From the NCBI GenBank assembly GCA_963830385.1, contig CAWHMD010000009.1, positions 62,001 to 126,000 on the forward strand: a DNA stretch of 64,000 bases, given 5' to 3'. The notes beneath the pieces are model-generated. The model worked only from the letters and a program-made list of their open reading frames with translations. It was not told the origin of the DNA and did no database searches. Shown one piece after another: positions 41,202-49,566 of this stretch. A program made the translations under genes and the position numbers. Every line of letters begins with the position of its first letter. The stretch's first letter is position 1. The DNA is from Bog-532 sp963830385. Its GTDB lineage: Bacteria > Actinomycetota > Actinomycetes > Streptosporangiales > Streptosporangiaceae.

Positions 41202-42664
41202 CAGAACTGCTCCAGTTCACCGGAGGCCACCATCGGCGGCGGCCCGTGGCGTATCCCCGGCACCTCGCCGCACAGCCGGGGGGTGGGGAAGATCTTGCCC
41301 GGGTTGCACAGGTTGCGCGGGTTGAACGCGCACCGCAGGAACTGCATGGTGTCCAGGTCGGTGGGGCTGAACATCTTCGGCATGTACTTGGACTTGTCCA
41401 CGCCCACGCCGTGCTCGCCGGTGATCGAGCCGCCCGCCTCGATGCAGAGGTCGAGGATCGCGCCCGACACTTCCTCGGCCGCCTCGCCCGCACCCGCCAC
41501 CCGGTCGTCGAACAGCACCAGCGGGTGCAGGTTGCCGTCGCCGGCGTGGAACACGTTGGCGACCCGGACCCCCTCCCGGGACCCCGACAGCTCGGCGATC
41601 TGGCCGAGGATGCCGGACAGGGCGGTGCGCGGCACCACCCCGTCCTGGACGATGTAGGCCGGGCTGATCCGGCCGACCGCCGCGAACGCGGACTTGCGGC
41701 CGGCCCAGATCCGGGCCCGGTCGGCCGGGTCGTCGGCGTATCTGATCTCACCCGCCCCGGCCTGTTCACACAACTCGGCCACGGTGCTGGTTTCTGCCTC
41801 GGCCTCGGCGGCCGGGCCGTCCAGCTCGACGATCAGCACCGCGCCCGCCCCGGCCGGGTAGTTGCAGTGCACGGCGGCCTCGGCCGCCTCGATGGCGAGC
41901 GCGTCCATCATCTCGATGGCGGCCGGCACGATGCCCGCCCCGATGATCGACGACACCGCCGTGCCGCCCTGGCTGGTGGACTCGAACGCGGCCAGCAGCG
42001 TCGTCACCATCTCCGGCAGCGGGGTCAGCTTGACCACGACCTTGGTCACGATGCCGAGCGTGCCCTCCGACCCGGTGAACGCGCCCAGCAGATCATAGCC
42101 GGGGGAGACCCCGGTGCCGTCGCCCAGCCAGGTCAGCTCTCCGTCCGGGGTGACGATCTCCAGGCCGGTCACGTGGTGCACGGTGAACCCGTGCTTGAGG
42201 CAGTGCGCGCCGCCCGAGTTCTCAGCCACGTTGCCGCCCACCGAGCAGACCACCTGGCTGGACGGGTCGGGGGCGTAGAAGAAGCCGTAGGACTCGACCG
42301 CCTTGCTGACGGCCAGGTTGGTCACGCCCGGCTCCACGATGGCCCGCCGGGACAGCGGGTCCACCTCCAGCACCCGCCGCATCCGCGAGGTGACGATGAG
42401 GACGCCGTCGCTGCGCGGCAGCGCCCCGCCCGACAGCCCGGTACCGGACCCGCGGGCCACGAACGGCACGCCGGCCTGCGCGCAGGCCCGCACGATCGCG
42501 GCCACCTGCTCGGCCTCCTCCGGCAGCACCACCAGCGCGGGCGCCGTCCGGTGCGCGGTCAGCCCATCGCACTCGTAGGTCCGCAGCTCCCGCGGCTCGG
42601 AGATAACGTGCTCAGCGCCGCAGATCCCGGTCAGCACCGGGATCAGCGTCGCCACCGTGCTCAT
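41201..42664 (-). CDS. glcD: Glycolate oxidase catalytic subunit GlcD
   Basis: 487 residues of the D-lactate dehydrogenase/glycolate oxidase flavoprotein family. The PCMH FAD domain contains PALVVLPEEAEQVAAIVRAC, GVPFVARGSGTGLSGGALPR and VGGNVAENSGGAHCLKHGFT. The C-terminal FAD-linked oxidase domain has FHAGDGNLHPLVLFDD and SITGEHGVGVDKSKYM. It oxidises glycolate to glyoxylate. The true start is the ATG at 42664, one base into the malate synthase stop (TGATG); the open frame continues upstream only as a shadow. Confidence 0.94.
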   Translation of the reverse strand: MSTVATLIPVLTGICGAEHVISEPRELRTYECDGLTAHRTAPALVVLPEEAEQVAAIVRACAQAGVPFVARGSGTGLSGGALPRSDGVLIVTSRMRRVLEVDPLSRRAIVEPGVTNLAVSKAVESYGFFYAPDPSSQVVCSVGGNVAENSGGAHCLKHGFTVHHVTGLEIVTPDGELTWLGDGTGVSPGYDLLGAFTGSEGTLGIVTKVVVKLTPLPEMVTTLLAAFESTSQGGTAVSSIIGAGIVPAAIEMMDALAIEAAEAAVHCNYPAGAGAVLIVELDGPAAEAEAETSTVAELCEQAGAGEIRYADDPADRARIWAGRKSAFAAVGRISPAYIVQDGVVPRTALSGILGQIAELSGSREGVRVANVFHAGDGNLHPLVLFDDRVAGAGEAAEEVSGAILDLCIEAGGSITGEHGVGVDKSKYMPKMFSPTDLDTMQFLRCAFNPRNLCNPGKIFPTPRLCGEVPGIRHGPPPMVASGELEQF

Positions 42665-44265
42665 CAGGGCATGCGTTCGTAGGCGGGCACGGTCAGGAAC
42701 TCCGAATAGTTGTCCGCGAGCGCGACCGCCGTGAACAGCGCCGTGGCCTGCCCGAACCGCTCGGCGTCGAAGGCGTCGCCGAGCGCCTCCCTGATGTTCG
42801 CGAGCTCTTCGTCGATGATCCTCTCGACCAGCTCCCGGGTCACCTTGGGCCCGTCCTCGAGCAGGATGTCGTTGTGCAGCCACTGCCACACCTGGGAGCG
42901 GGCGATTTCGGCGGTGGCGGCGTCCTCCATCAGGTTGAAGATGGCCACCGCGCCGTTGCCGGCCAGCCAGGACGCCAGGTACTGCAGGCCCACGCTGATG
43001 TCGTTGCGCAGCCCGGCCTCGGTGATCGTGCCTGGCGTCTTGCTCACCGACAGCAGGTCCGACGCGCTCACGCTGACCTCGGGCCGGAGCCGGTCCAGCT
43101 GGTTCGGCTTGCTGCCGAGCACGCCGTCGAACACCTCGCGGCAGACCGGCACCAGGTCCGGGTGCGCCACCCAGGACCCGTCGAAGCCGTCTCCCGACTC
43201 CCGGGTCTTGTCGTCCCGGACCTTGGCCAGCGCCACCTTGTTGACCTCGGGGTCACGCCGGCTGGGGATGAACGCGGCCATCCCCCCGATCGCGTGCGCG
43301 CCGCGGGAGTGGCAGGTCTTCACCAGCAGCTCGGTGTAGGCCCGCATGAACGGCGCGGTCATCGTGACCTGGTTCCGGTCCGGCAGCACGTAGTCACGGC
43401 CCCGGGTGCGGAACTTCTTGATGATGCTGAACAGGTAGTCCCAGCGGCCGGCGTTCAGCCCGGCCGAGTGATCCCGCAGCTCGTAGAGGATCTCCTCCAT
43501 CTCGAACGCGGCCGGGATCGTCTCGATCAGAACGGTGCCCCGGATCGTGCCGCGGGGGATGCCGAGCTGGTCCTGGGCCAGGTTGAACGCGTCGTTCCAG
43601 AGCCGGGCCTCGAGGTGGCTCTCGTTCTTGGCCAGGTAGAAGTAGGGCCCCTTGCCCTTGTCCAGCTGCCGCTGCGCGCTGGTCGTCATGTACAGCGCGA
43701 AGTCGACCAGGCTCCCGGACGCTCGCTTCCCGTCGATCAGGATGTGCTTCTCGTCCAGGTGCCAGCCCCGCGGCCGGACCACGATCGTGGCCAGCTCGTC
43801 GTCGGGGCGGAGCTTGTACTCCTTGTCACCCTGGCTGAAGTCGATGGTGCGGTCCAGCGCGTCCCGCAGGTTGAGCTGGCCGGTGATGAGGTTGTCCCAG
43901 AGCGGGGTGTTGGCGTCCTCGAAGTCGGCCAGCCACACCTTGGCCCCGGAGTTCAGCGCGTTGACGGTCATCTTCTTGTCGGTCGGCCCGGTGATCTCCA
44001 CCCGCCGGTCGATCAGCCCGGGGGCCGGCTGCGCCACCCGCCAGCTGGGATCCTCCCGGATCTCCCTGGTCTCCGGCAGGAAGTCCAGGGTCCCGCCGGC
44101 GATGAGGTCGGCCTCCCGCCGTTCCCGGGCGGCCAGCAGCTCCGCCCGCCGCGGCGCCAGCTCCCGGTGCAGCGTCGCGAGCAGCCCGATCGCCTCGGGA
44201 GTAAGGATCTCGTCGTAGCGATCACCGGAGGGACCAGTGATCTCAACGCCATCGGTGCCCGGCAT
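42664..44265 (-). CDS. aceB: Malate synthase A
   Basis: A 533-residue malate synthase of the A type, condensing glyoxylate with acetyl-CoA. Signature stretches are VWLADFEDANTPLWDNLITG, RGWHLDEKHILIDGKRASGS, LIETIPAAFEMEEILYELRD, AFIPSRRDPEVN and DGSWVAHPDLVPVCREVFDG. AGGAG before the ATG at 44265 decides that start over 44292. As first gene of the glcD-glcE-glcF operon it removes the glyoxylate those enzymes make. Isocitrate lyase is not in the window, suggesting a glycolate-use role. Confidence 0.96.
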   Translation of the reverse strand: MPGTDGVEITGPSGDRYDEILTPEAIGLLATLHRELAPRRAELLAARERREADLIAGGTLDFLPETREIREDPSWRVAQPAPGLIDRRVEITGPTDKKMTVNALNSGAKVWLADFEDANTPLWDNLITGQLNLRDALDRTIDFSQGDKEYKLRPDDELATIVVRPRGWHLDEKHILIDGKRASGSLVDFALYMTTSAQRQLDKGKGPYFYLAKNESHLEARLWNDAFNLAQDQLGIPRGTIRGTVLIETIPAAFEMEEILYELRDHSAGLNAGRWDYLFSIIKKFRTRGRDYVLPDRNQVTMTAPFMRAYTELLVKTCHSRGAHAIGGMAAFIPSRRDPEVNKVALAKVRDDKTRESGDGFDGSWVAHPDLVPVCREVFDGVLGSKPNQLDRLRPEVSVSASDLLSVSKTPGTITEAGLRNDISVGLQYLASWLAGNGAVAIFNLMEDAATAEIARSQVWQWLHNDILLEDGPKVTRELVERIIDEELANIREALGDAFDAERFGQATALFTAVALADNYSEFLTVPAYERMP

Positions 44266-44375
44266 GCCTTCTCCTCTGCAGACTTTTTCCATCCTTGCAG
44301 ATCGGGCAGTCCGGTTCGAGACCCGTCTTTGTCACACTCCGCAGCTACGGGCCAGCCGCACCCGTGCCCAACCTG

Positions 44376-44398
44376 GTTACTCAACGGTAACTTACTCA
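44376..44398. promoter_or_regulatory. Short repeats in the aceB/helD divergent gap
   Basis: GTTAC-TCAACG-GTAAC is a small dyad, and TTACTCA occurs twice 15 bases apart (44377 and 44392). They lie between the divergent malate synthase operon and the HelD-like gene and could bind a regulator of either. Nothing else is recognisable in the 44266-44528 gap except a TATGCT hexamer at 44482-44487. Confidence 0.3.
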
Positions 44399-44528
44399 GG
44401 TCCTGACGACCCGGTCAACGCTCCGCCGCGGCTACGTCATCGGCGAACGCCAGGAATTACGGTGCCCACGCCAAGGCCTGTTATGCTTCTATGTCCGCAC
44501 AGCGAAAGGCCCCGGGGGCATTAGTTGA

Positions 44529-46847
44529 TTGACCGAAAGTATAGCAAATAATATGGCGGATCGTCAAACTGAATCTGCTCTTTCTGAGTCCATCAGGAAA
44601 GAGCAAGGCTATGTTTCCATGCTGTACGGTCTGCTGGACGCTGCCCGCGCGCGCAGCGAGGAAGCCCTGCGCCAGGTGCACGGCCAGGGCGGCCAGGGCG
44701 GTACGTTCGCGGCCCGTATGGAGCGCGAGGTATCCGCTTATGAGCAGGCCAGGCGGCTGTCTCAGCTGAATGCGGTCGATCGCGGCCTGTGCTTCGGGCG
44801 GATGGACGACACCGATCGGCACACCTTTTATATCGGCCGTATTGGATTGCACGACGACGAATACGAGCCGGTTCTCATTGACTGGCGTGCCCCCGCCGCA
44901 CGCCCTTTTTACGCGGCCACGCCGAACGACCCCGCCGGCCTGCTGCGCCGCCGTCATCTCTATACCCGCGGGCGCACCGTTGTCGGCCTCGACGACGAGG
45001 TATTCGACCTGGACCAGATGAGCGAGGCGGACCGGCGGGGGCTGGTCGGCGAGGCCATGCTGCTGGCTACCGTGCGCCGCGGCCGGACCGGGCGGATGAG
45101 CGACGTGGTGGCCACCATCCAGGCCGAGCAGGACCGGGTGATCCGCTCCTCGCTGGCCGGGGTGCTGGTTGTCCAGGGCGGCCCCGGCACCGGCAAGACG
45201 GTGGCCGCGCTGCACCGGGCGGCGTACCTGCTGTACACGCACCGGCGGACGCTGGAGCGGCGCGGCGTGCTGATCGTCGGGCCGAACGCCACCTTCCTGC
45301 GCTACATCAGCCAGGTGCTGCCGTCGCTGGGCGAGACCGACGTGGTGCTGTCCTCGCTCGGCGAACTGTTCCCCGGGGTGGCGGCCACCGCCGGCGAGGA
45401 TCCGGAGACCGCGCTGATCAAGGGCGACCTGCGGATGGTCAGGGTGCTCCGGGCGGCTGTCCGCGACCGGCAGCGGGCCCCCGGCCGCGACCTGACCCTC
45501 GAGGTCGACGGGGTGCCGATCACGGTGCCGGCCAGCGTCTGCGAGCGCGCCCGCATCCGCGCCCGCGGCATGCGGCGGCCGCACAACGTGGCCCGCAAGC
45601 TGTTCGTCACCGAGATGCTGGACGCGATCGCCCGCGCCGAGGCCGACGCGCTCGGCCGCAGCCTGGACGATGAGGACCGGCCGTACGTGCGGGCGCGGCT
45701 GTGGGACGAGGACCCGGTCCGGTCGGCCCTGGACGCGCTGTGGCCGTTCCTCACCCCCCAGCGGCTGGTGGCCGCGCTGCTGGAGGAGGAGGGTGCACTG
45801 CGCCGGGCCGCTCCCTCCTTCACGGTGAAAGAGCGGACCAGGTTGCTGGCGTCCCACCAGCGTGGCCGGTGGACCGTCAGCGACGTCCCGTTGCTGGACG
45901 AGGCGGCCGAACTGCTGGGCTCCGACGACTCGGCCGACCGCGCGCTGCGCCGGACCGCCGAGCGCCGCCGCCGCGAGGAAGAGGAATACGCCGAGGGCGT
46001 GCTGGAGCTGACCGGGCTGGCCGGGCAGGGCCTGGTCGACGCGGCCACGCTGGCCGGCCGCAACCGCGACGACGGACCCGAGCTGACCACCGCCGAACGC
46101 GCCGCCGCCGACCGCTCCTGGTCCTACGGGCACGTGATCGTGGACGAGGCCCAGGAACTGTCGGCCATGGCCTGGCGGATGGTCATGCGCCGGGTCCCCA
46201 CCAAGTCGCTCACGGTCGTCGGCGACGTCGCCCAGACCGGCAACCCGGCCGGCGCCCGGTCCTGGGGCGAGATGCTCGACCCCTACGTCAAGGGCCGCTG
46301 GCGGGAGGAACGGCTGACCGTCAACTACCGGACGCCCGCCGAGATCATGGCGGTCGCGGCCGGCGTGCTGGCCACGGTCGCCCCGGAGGAGGAGCCGCCG
46401 GAATCGGTCCGCGAGGAGGGCGAGGACCCGCGCGTGATCCGCGTCGGCGCCGACGACAAGCTCGGCGCCGAGGTCGCCCGGGTCGTCGAGGAGGAGGTCA
46501 CCGGCCTGACGTCGGCCGAGGAGGGCCGCCTGGCGGTCATCGCCCCGGCCGGCCGCATCGCCGGGCTGGCCGCCCAGATCCCCGATGCGGTCCCCGGCGA
46601 CCGGGCCGAGGCGCTGGACTCGCCGGTCGCCCTGCTCACGGTCGCCCAGGCCAAGGGCCTGGAGTTCGACCGGGTGGTGCTGGCCGACCCGGCCGGCATC
46701 GTCGCCCAGTCGCCCAACGGCGGCCACGACCTCTACGTCGCCATCACCCGCGCCACCCACCGGGTGGCCGTGGTCTACGAGGGCGAGCTGCCCCCGCTGC
46801 TGGGCTCGCTCCGCCCCGCCGTCGAGGACTCCACCCCGGTCGGCTGA
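44529..46847 (+). CDS. HelD/HelR-like RNA polymerase-associated ATPase
   Basis: A UvrD/Rep-like superfamily 1 protein of up to 772 residues. The N-terminal coiled-coil arm begins ESIRKEQGYVSMLYGLLDAA. The motor has Walker A VVQGGPGTGKT (about 214-224), motif II HVIVDEAQELSAMAWRM, motif III VVGDVAQTGNPAGA, motif IV LTVNYRTPAEIM and motif VI YVAITRATHRVAVVY. HelD-type proteins pull stalled RNA polymerase off DNA and can protect it from rifampicin. The first codon is either the TTG at 44529 or the ATG at 44553. The first 350 bases have lower third-position GC than the rest. Confidence 0.9.
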   Translation: MTESIANNMADRQTESALSESIRKEQGYVSMLYGLLDAARARSEEALRQVHGQGGQGGTFAARMEREVSAYEQARRLSQLNAVDRGLCFGRMDDTDRHTFYIGRIGLHDDEYEPVLIDWRAPAARPFYAATPNDPAGLLRRRHLYTRGRTVVGLDDEVFDLDQMSEADRRGLVGEAMLLATVRRGRTGRMSDVVATIQAEQDRVIRSSLAGVLVVQGGPGTGKTVAALHRAAYLLYTHRRTLERRGVLIVGPNATFLRYISQVLPSLGETDVVLSSLGELFPGVAATAGEDPETALIKGDLRMVRVLRAAVRDRQRAPGRDLTLEVDGVPITVPASVCERARIRARGMRRPHNVARKLFVTEMLDAIARAEADALGRSLDDEDRPYVRARLWDEDPVRSALDALWPFLTPQRLVAALLEEEGALRRAAPSFTVKERTRLLASHQRGRWTVSDVPLLDEAAELLGSDDSADRALRRTAERRRREEEEYAEGVLELTGLAGQGLVDAATLAGRNRDDGPELTTAERAAADRSWSYGHVIVDEAQELSAMAWRMVMRRVPTKSLTVVGDVAQTGNPAGARSWGEMLDPYVKGRWREERLTVNYRTPAEIMAVAAGVLATVAPEEEPPESVREEGEDPRVIRVGADDKLGAEVARVVEEEVTGLTSAEEGRLAVIAPAGRIAGLAAQIPDAVPGDRAEALDSPVALLTVAQAKGLEFDRVVLADPAGIVAQSPNGGHDLYVAITRATHRVAVVYEGELPPLLGSLRPAVEDSTPVG

Positions 46848-46878
46848 CCCAGGCCCGCCCTCACCCGTCCCGCGCCCG

Positions 46879-46949
46879 CCCCGAGCCGTCCCCGCCAACC
46901 GGCCCCGAGCCGTCCCCGCCAACCGGCCCCGAGCCGTCCCGCCAACCGG
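46879..46949. repeat. Tandem repeat, three units of 24/24/23 bp
   Basis: CCCCGAGCCGTCCCCGCCAA followed by CCGG occurs three times downstream of the HelD-like gene; the third copy lacks one C of the CCCC run. It is non-coding. The one-base difference in a C-run resembles slippage or a sequencing indel. Confidence 0.88.
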
Positions 46950-47078
46950 CCCTCCCCTGATAACAGCAAGAAGCGGTCCCGCCCGGGCACAACGAGGGCC
47001 GGCGCGTTGTTTAAGCAAGTGACGACCCCGTGTGCCCGTGGCACCATCGGGGGACAACAGGAACGTCCTTGGAGGACA

Positions 47079-48506
47079 ATGACCGTATTTTCCGAGCGTC
47101 CGGACGAGATGCTCGCCGACGCTCCCGGTGACTACGACCTCGAAGACCGTCAGGCCCTGCGCCGGGTCGCGGGCCTGTCCACCGAGCTGCAGGACATCAC
47201 CGAGGTCGAGTACCGCTCGCTCCGGCTGGAGCAGGTCGTGCTGATCGGCGTCTGGGCCGAAGGCACGCTGGCCAGTGCGGAGAACTCGCTCCGGGAGCTC
47301 AGCCGGCTGGCCGAGACGGCCGGTTCCGAGGTGCTCGAGGGGATGATCCAGCGGCGCAGCAAGCCCGACGCCGCCACCTACGTGGGCGCGGGCAAGGCCG
47401 CCGAGCTGGCCGACGTCGTGGCCGCGGTCGGCGCGGACACGGTGATCTGCGACGGCGAGCTGAGCCCCGGCCAGCTGCGCCAGCTGGAGAGCGTGGTCAA
47501 GGTCAAGGTGATCGACCGGACCGCGCTGATCCTCGACATCTTCGCCCAGCACGCGCGCAGCCGCGAGGGCAAGGCCCAGGTCGAGCTGGCCCAGCTGGCC
47601 TACATGCTGCCGCGCCTGCGCGGCTGGGGTGAGTCGATGTCCCGGCAGGCCGGTGGCCGGGTGGCCGGTGGTGGCGGGATCGGTACCCGCGGCCCCGGTG
47701 AGACCAAGATCGAGACGGACCGCCGCCGGCTGCGCGCCCGGATGGCCAAGCTGCGGCGCGAGATCGCCCACATGAGCGTCAGCCGGGACGTCCAGCGCGG
47801 CCAGCGCCGGAGCCGGGACGTGCCATCGGTGGTCATCGCCGGGTACACCAACGCGGGCAAGTCGAGCATGCTGAACCGGCTGACCGGGGCGGGTGTCCTG
47901 GTCGAGGACGCGCTGTTCGCCACCCTGGACCCGGCCGTCCGGCGGGCCCGCACCGCCTCGGGCCGTTCGCTGACCCTGACCGACACCGTCGGGTTCGTCC
48001 GGCACCTGCCGCACCAGCTGGTGGAGGCGTTCCGGTCGACCCTGGAGGAGACCGCCGACGCCGATCTGATCCTGCACGTGGTGGACGGGTCCGACCCCGA
48101 TCCCGAGGCGCAGATCATCGCCGTGCGGGAGGTGCTGGCCGAGATCGGGGCGTCCGAGGTGCCGGAGCTGGTCGTGATCAACAAGTCCGACGCGGCCGAC
48201 CCGATCGTGGTCGAAGGGCTCCGCAACCGCGAGAAGAACTGTGTGCTGGTATCCGCTCGCACCGGGGCTGGCCTGGACGACCTGCGGGATGCGCTGGAGG
48301 AGGCGCTGCCCCGCCGCGACCGTGAGGTGAAGGTCGTGGTCCCCTACAGCCGGGGCGACCTGGTCGCCCGCGCGCACGAGGAGGGCGAGGTGCTGAACGT
48401 CGGTCACGGGGCCGACGGCACCGAGCTGCAGGCCCGGGTGCCGCCGGCGCTGGCCGCCGAGCTCGAGCACGTCGGGGCGGCTTGTTCCGCACTTACTGCC
48501 AATTAA
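47079..48506 (+). CDS. hflX: GTPase HflX
   Basis: 475 residues. The N-terminal HflX domain contains AENSLRELSRLAETAGSEVL, DAATYVGAGKAAELADVV and ICDGELSPGQLRQLE. The GTPase domain has G1 AGYTNAGKSS (about 254-263), G3 LTDTVGFVRHLP and G4 VINKSDAA. It splits stalled or hibernating 70S ribosomes. The start is the ATG after GGAGG (spacing only three), and the open frame upstream is not coding-like. A GTGGACC palindrome follows its stop. Confidence 0.95.
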   Translation: MTVFSERPDEMLADAPGDYDLEDRQALRRVAGLSTELQDITEVEYRSLRLEQVVLIGVWAEGTLASAENSLRELSRLAETAGSEVLEGMIQRRSKPDAATYVGAGKAAELADVVAAVGADTVICDGELSPGQLRQLESVVKVKVIDRTALILDIFAQHARSREGKAQVELAQLAYMLPRLRGWGESMSRQAGGRVAGGGGIGTRGPGETKIETDRRRLRARMAKLRREIAHMSVSRDVQRGQRRSRDVPSVVIAGYTNAGKSSMLNRLTGAGVLVEDALFATLDPAVRRARTASGRSLTLTDTVGFVRHLPHQLVEAFRSTLEETADADLILHVVDGSDPDPEAQIIAVREVLAEIGASEVPELVVINKSDAADPIVVEGLRNREKNCVLVSARTGAGLDDLRDALEEALPRRDREVKVVVPYSRGDLVARAHEEGEVLNVGHGADGTELQARVPPALAAELEHVGAACSALTAN

Positions 48507-48542
48507 CGGTCAGCCGTTACTCATTACCGAACAAAGGCGGCT

Positions 48543-48574
48543 CGGTGGACCACAGAGTGGACCGTGGTCCACCG
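48543..48574. repeat. Inverted repeat after hflX (11-bp arms)
   Basis: CGGTGGACCAC and GTGGTCCACCG flank ten bases that contain a further TGGACC, so the hexamer appears three times. It starts 36 bases after the hflX stop. As RNA it would form a stable hairpin without a U-tract; as DNA it looks like a multi-site operator. Confidence 0.6.
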
Positions 48575-49566
48575 GGCCGTCGGCGTTACGGCCCAATGGC
48601 GTCCAGTCCGGCACGATAGCGCCCGGTGAAAGCGATAGGTCGCGTCATAGGCGGCGCCAGCGGCCCGCTGGGGCGCGTTCAGGCCCCTTGATCGCGGTCA
48701 CGCATCGTGGTGACGGCGCAGCGCGACGGCGGTGGCCGCCACGGGGCGGTTCTTCCGCTGTTTACTCTTCGTTAACGTGGCCGGATGCCGTTGGGCCGAG
48801 CCGAATCCACGCGGCTGCCGTCACTCATCGTGAGGGCAGCGCGGGCCGGCCGGGGCCGCCGGGCAATGCCTTTATAATTCATTTCGTGATCTGAATAAGG
48901 CGCGTGGGATTGCGGCCGGGATCGAATTTGTCGATTTTCTTCCGTATGGCCGTTTGATTGCCGCACGGACAGAATTGTGATCTTCAGGGGAATGATCGGC
49001 AAGTTCGGCGTTTCTGCCGTATTTCAGTCCGGTAAAGAGTATCGTGTTGCACGCGTGCCCGCCGAGCGGGTCGCGCGAACTGGCGGGGGCTCCGGGGGCC
49101 CGGCTCGTGGGATTGCCCGCTGCATGTGCACCTGCAAGTGCCGATGCAGCGGACCGCTGTTATCCAGCGACGAAACGGTAACGGAGCCGTCCCGGAACGC
49201 GGAGGAAACAGCACGGGAGCAGCGTGAGAGCAAGGCGGAGAACGGGTGCGTACGTACCGTGGCCGTACCGCAGAGCAGGACGCGAAGCCGCTCCCGGCTC
49301 GTCCGTGATGAACGGAACCGAGCGGCCCGCTGAGAAAGGGCTGTGTTTTGCCAAAAGCCTTGTACGAGGTCCTTGAGGTGCAATACGGTAACGGAATCGA
49401 TATGTTGATGCGCATGCGCGCGTGAAGCCTTGTAACGTAGGCGCGCGCGATCCGCGTCCGGGAGTACGTGCCGGCTACTCGCCCGGTGGCGTACGGCTCA
49501 TGGCAGGTGACCGCTCATGACTTACGGAACCATCACCCCTGGTTCCCGATGTGTAGGGGTTTACCG
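48575..49566. other. Gene-free region of about 1 kb with lowered GC
   Basis: No frame shows actinobacterial codon bias or a recognisable domain. Visible elements are a TATAAT hexamer at 48873-48878 without a matching -35, a potential stem joining CTGCAT and ATGCAG around 49121-49150, and a GCGCATGCGC palindrome near 49409. Its GC content is clearly below the window average from about 48870 to 49440. It could hold an untranslated RNA or the scar of an inserted element; I cannot name one. Confidence 0.5.

Noticed and set aside
38721..41657. 978-codon frame opposite glcF-glcE-glcD
   Set aside because: The glycolate oxidase subunits on the minus strand have full family motifs; this is their shadow.
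44290..44345. GGTTCGAGACC resembling a tRNA T-loop
   Set aside because: No acceptor stem, anticodon arm or CCA-side pairing around it.
44400..44528. Rifamycin-associated element upstream of the HelD-like gene
   Set aside because: The GGCCCCGGGGGC near 44508 is not the GGGGCTT/AAGCCCC dyad.
44481..48470. 1329-codon antisense open frame across the HelD-like gene and hflX
   Set aside because: Spans two genuine genes and their gap and has shadow composition.
48977..49333. 118-codon frame with a CMCTCKCRC cluster, considered as a metal-binding or modified peptide
   Set aside because: Third-position GC is not biased, no ribosome binding site, and no modification genes nearby; the cysteines come from a GTGCA-rich hairpin.
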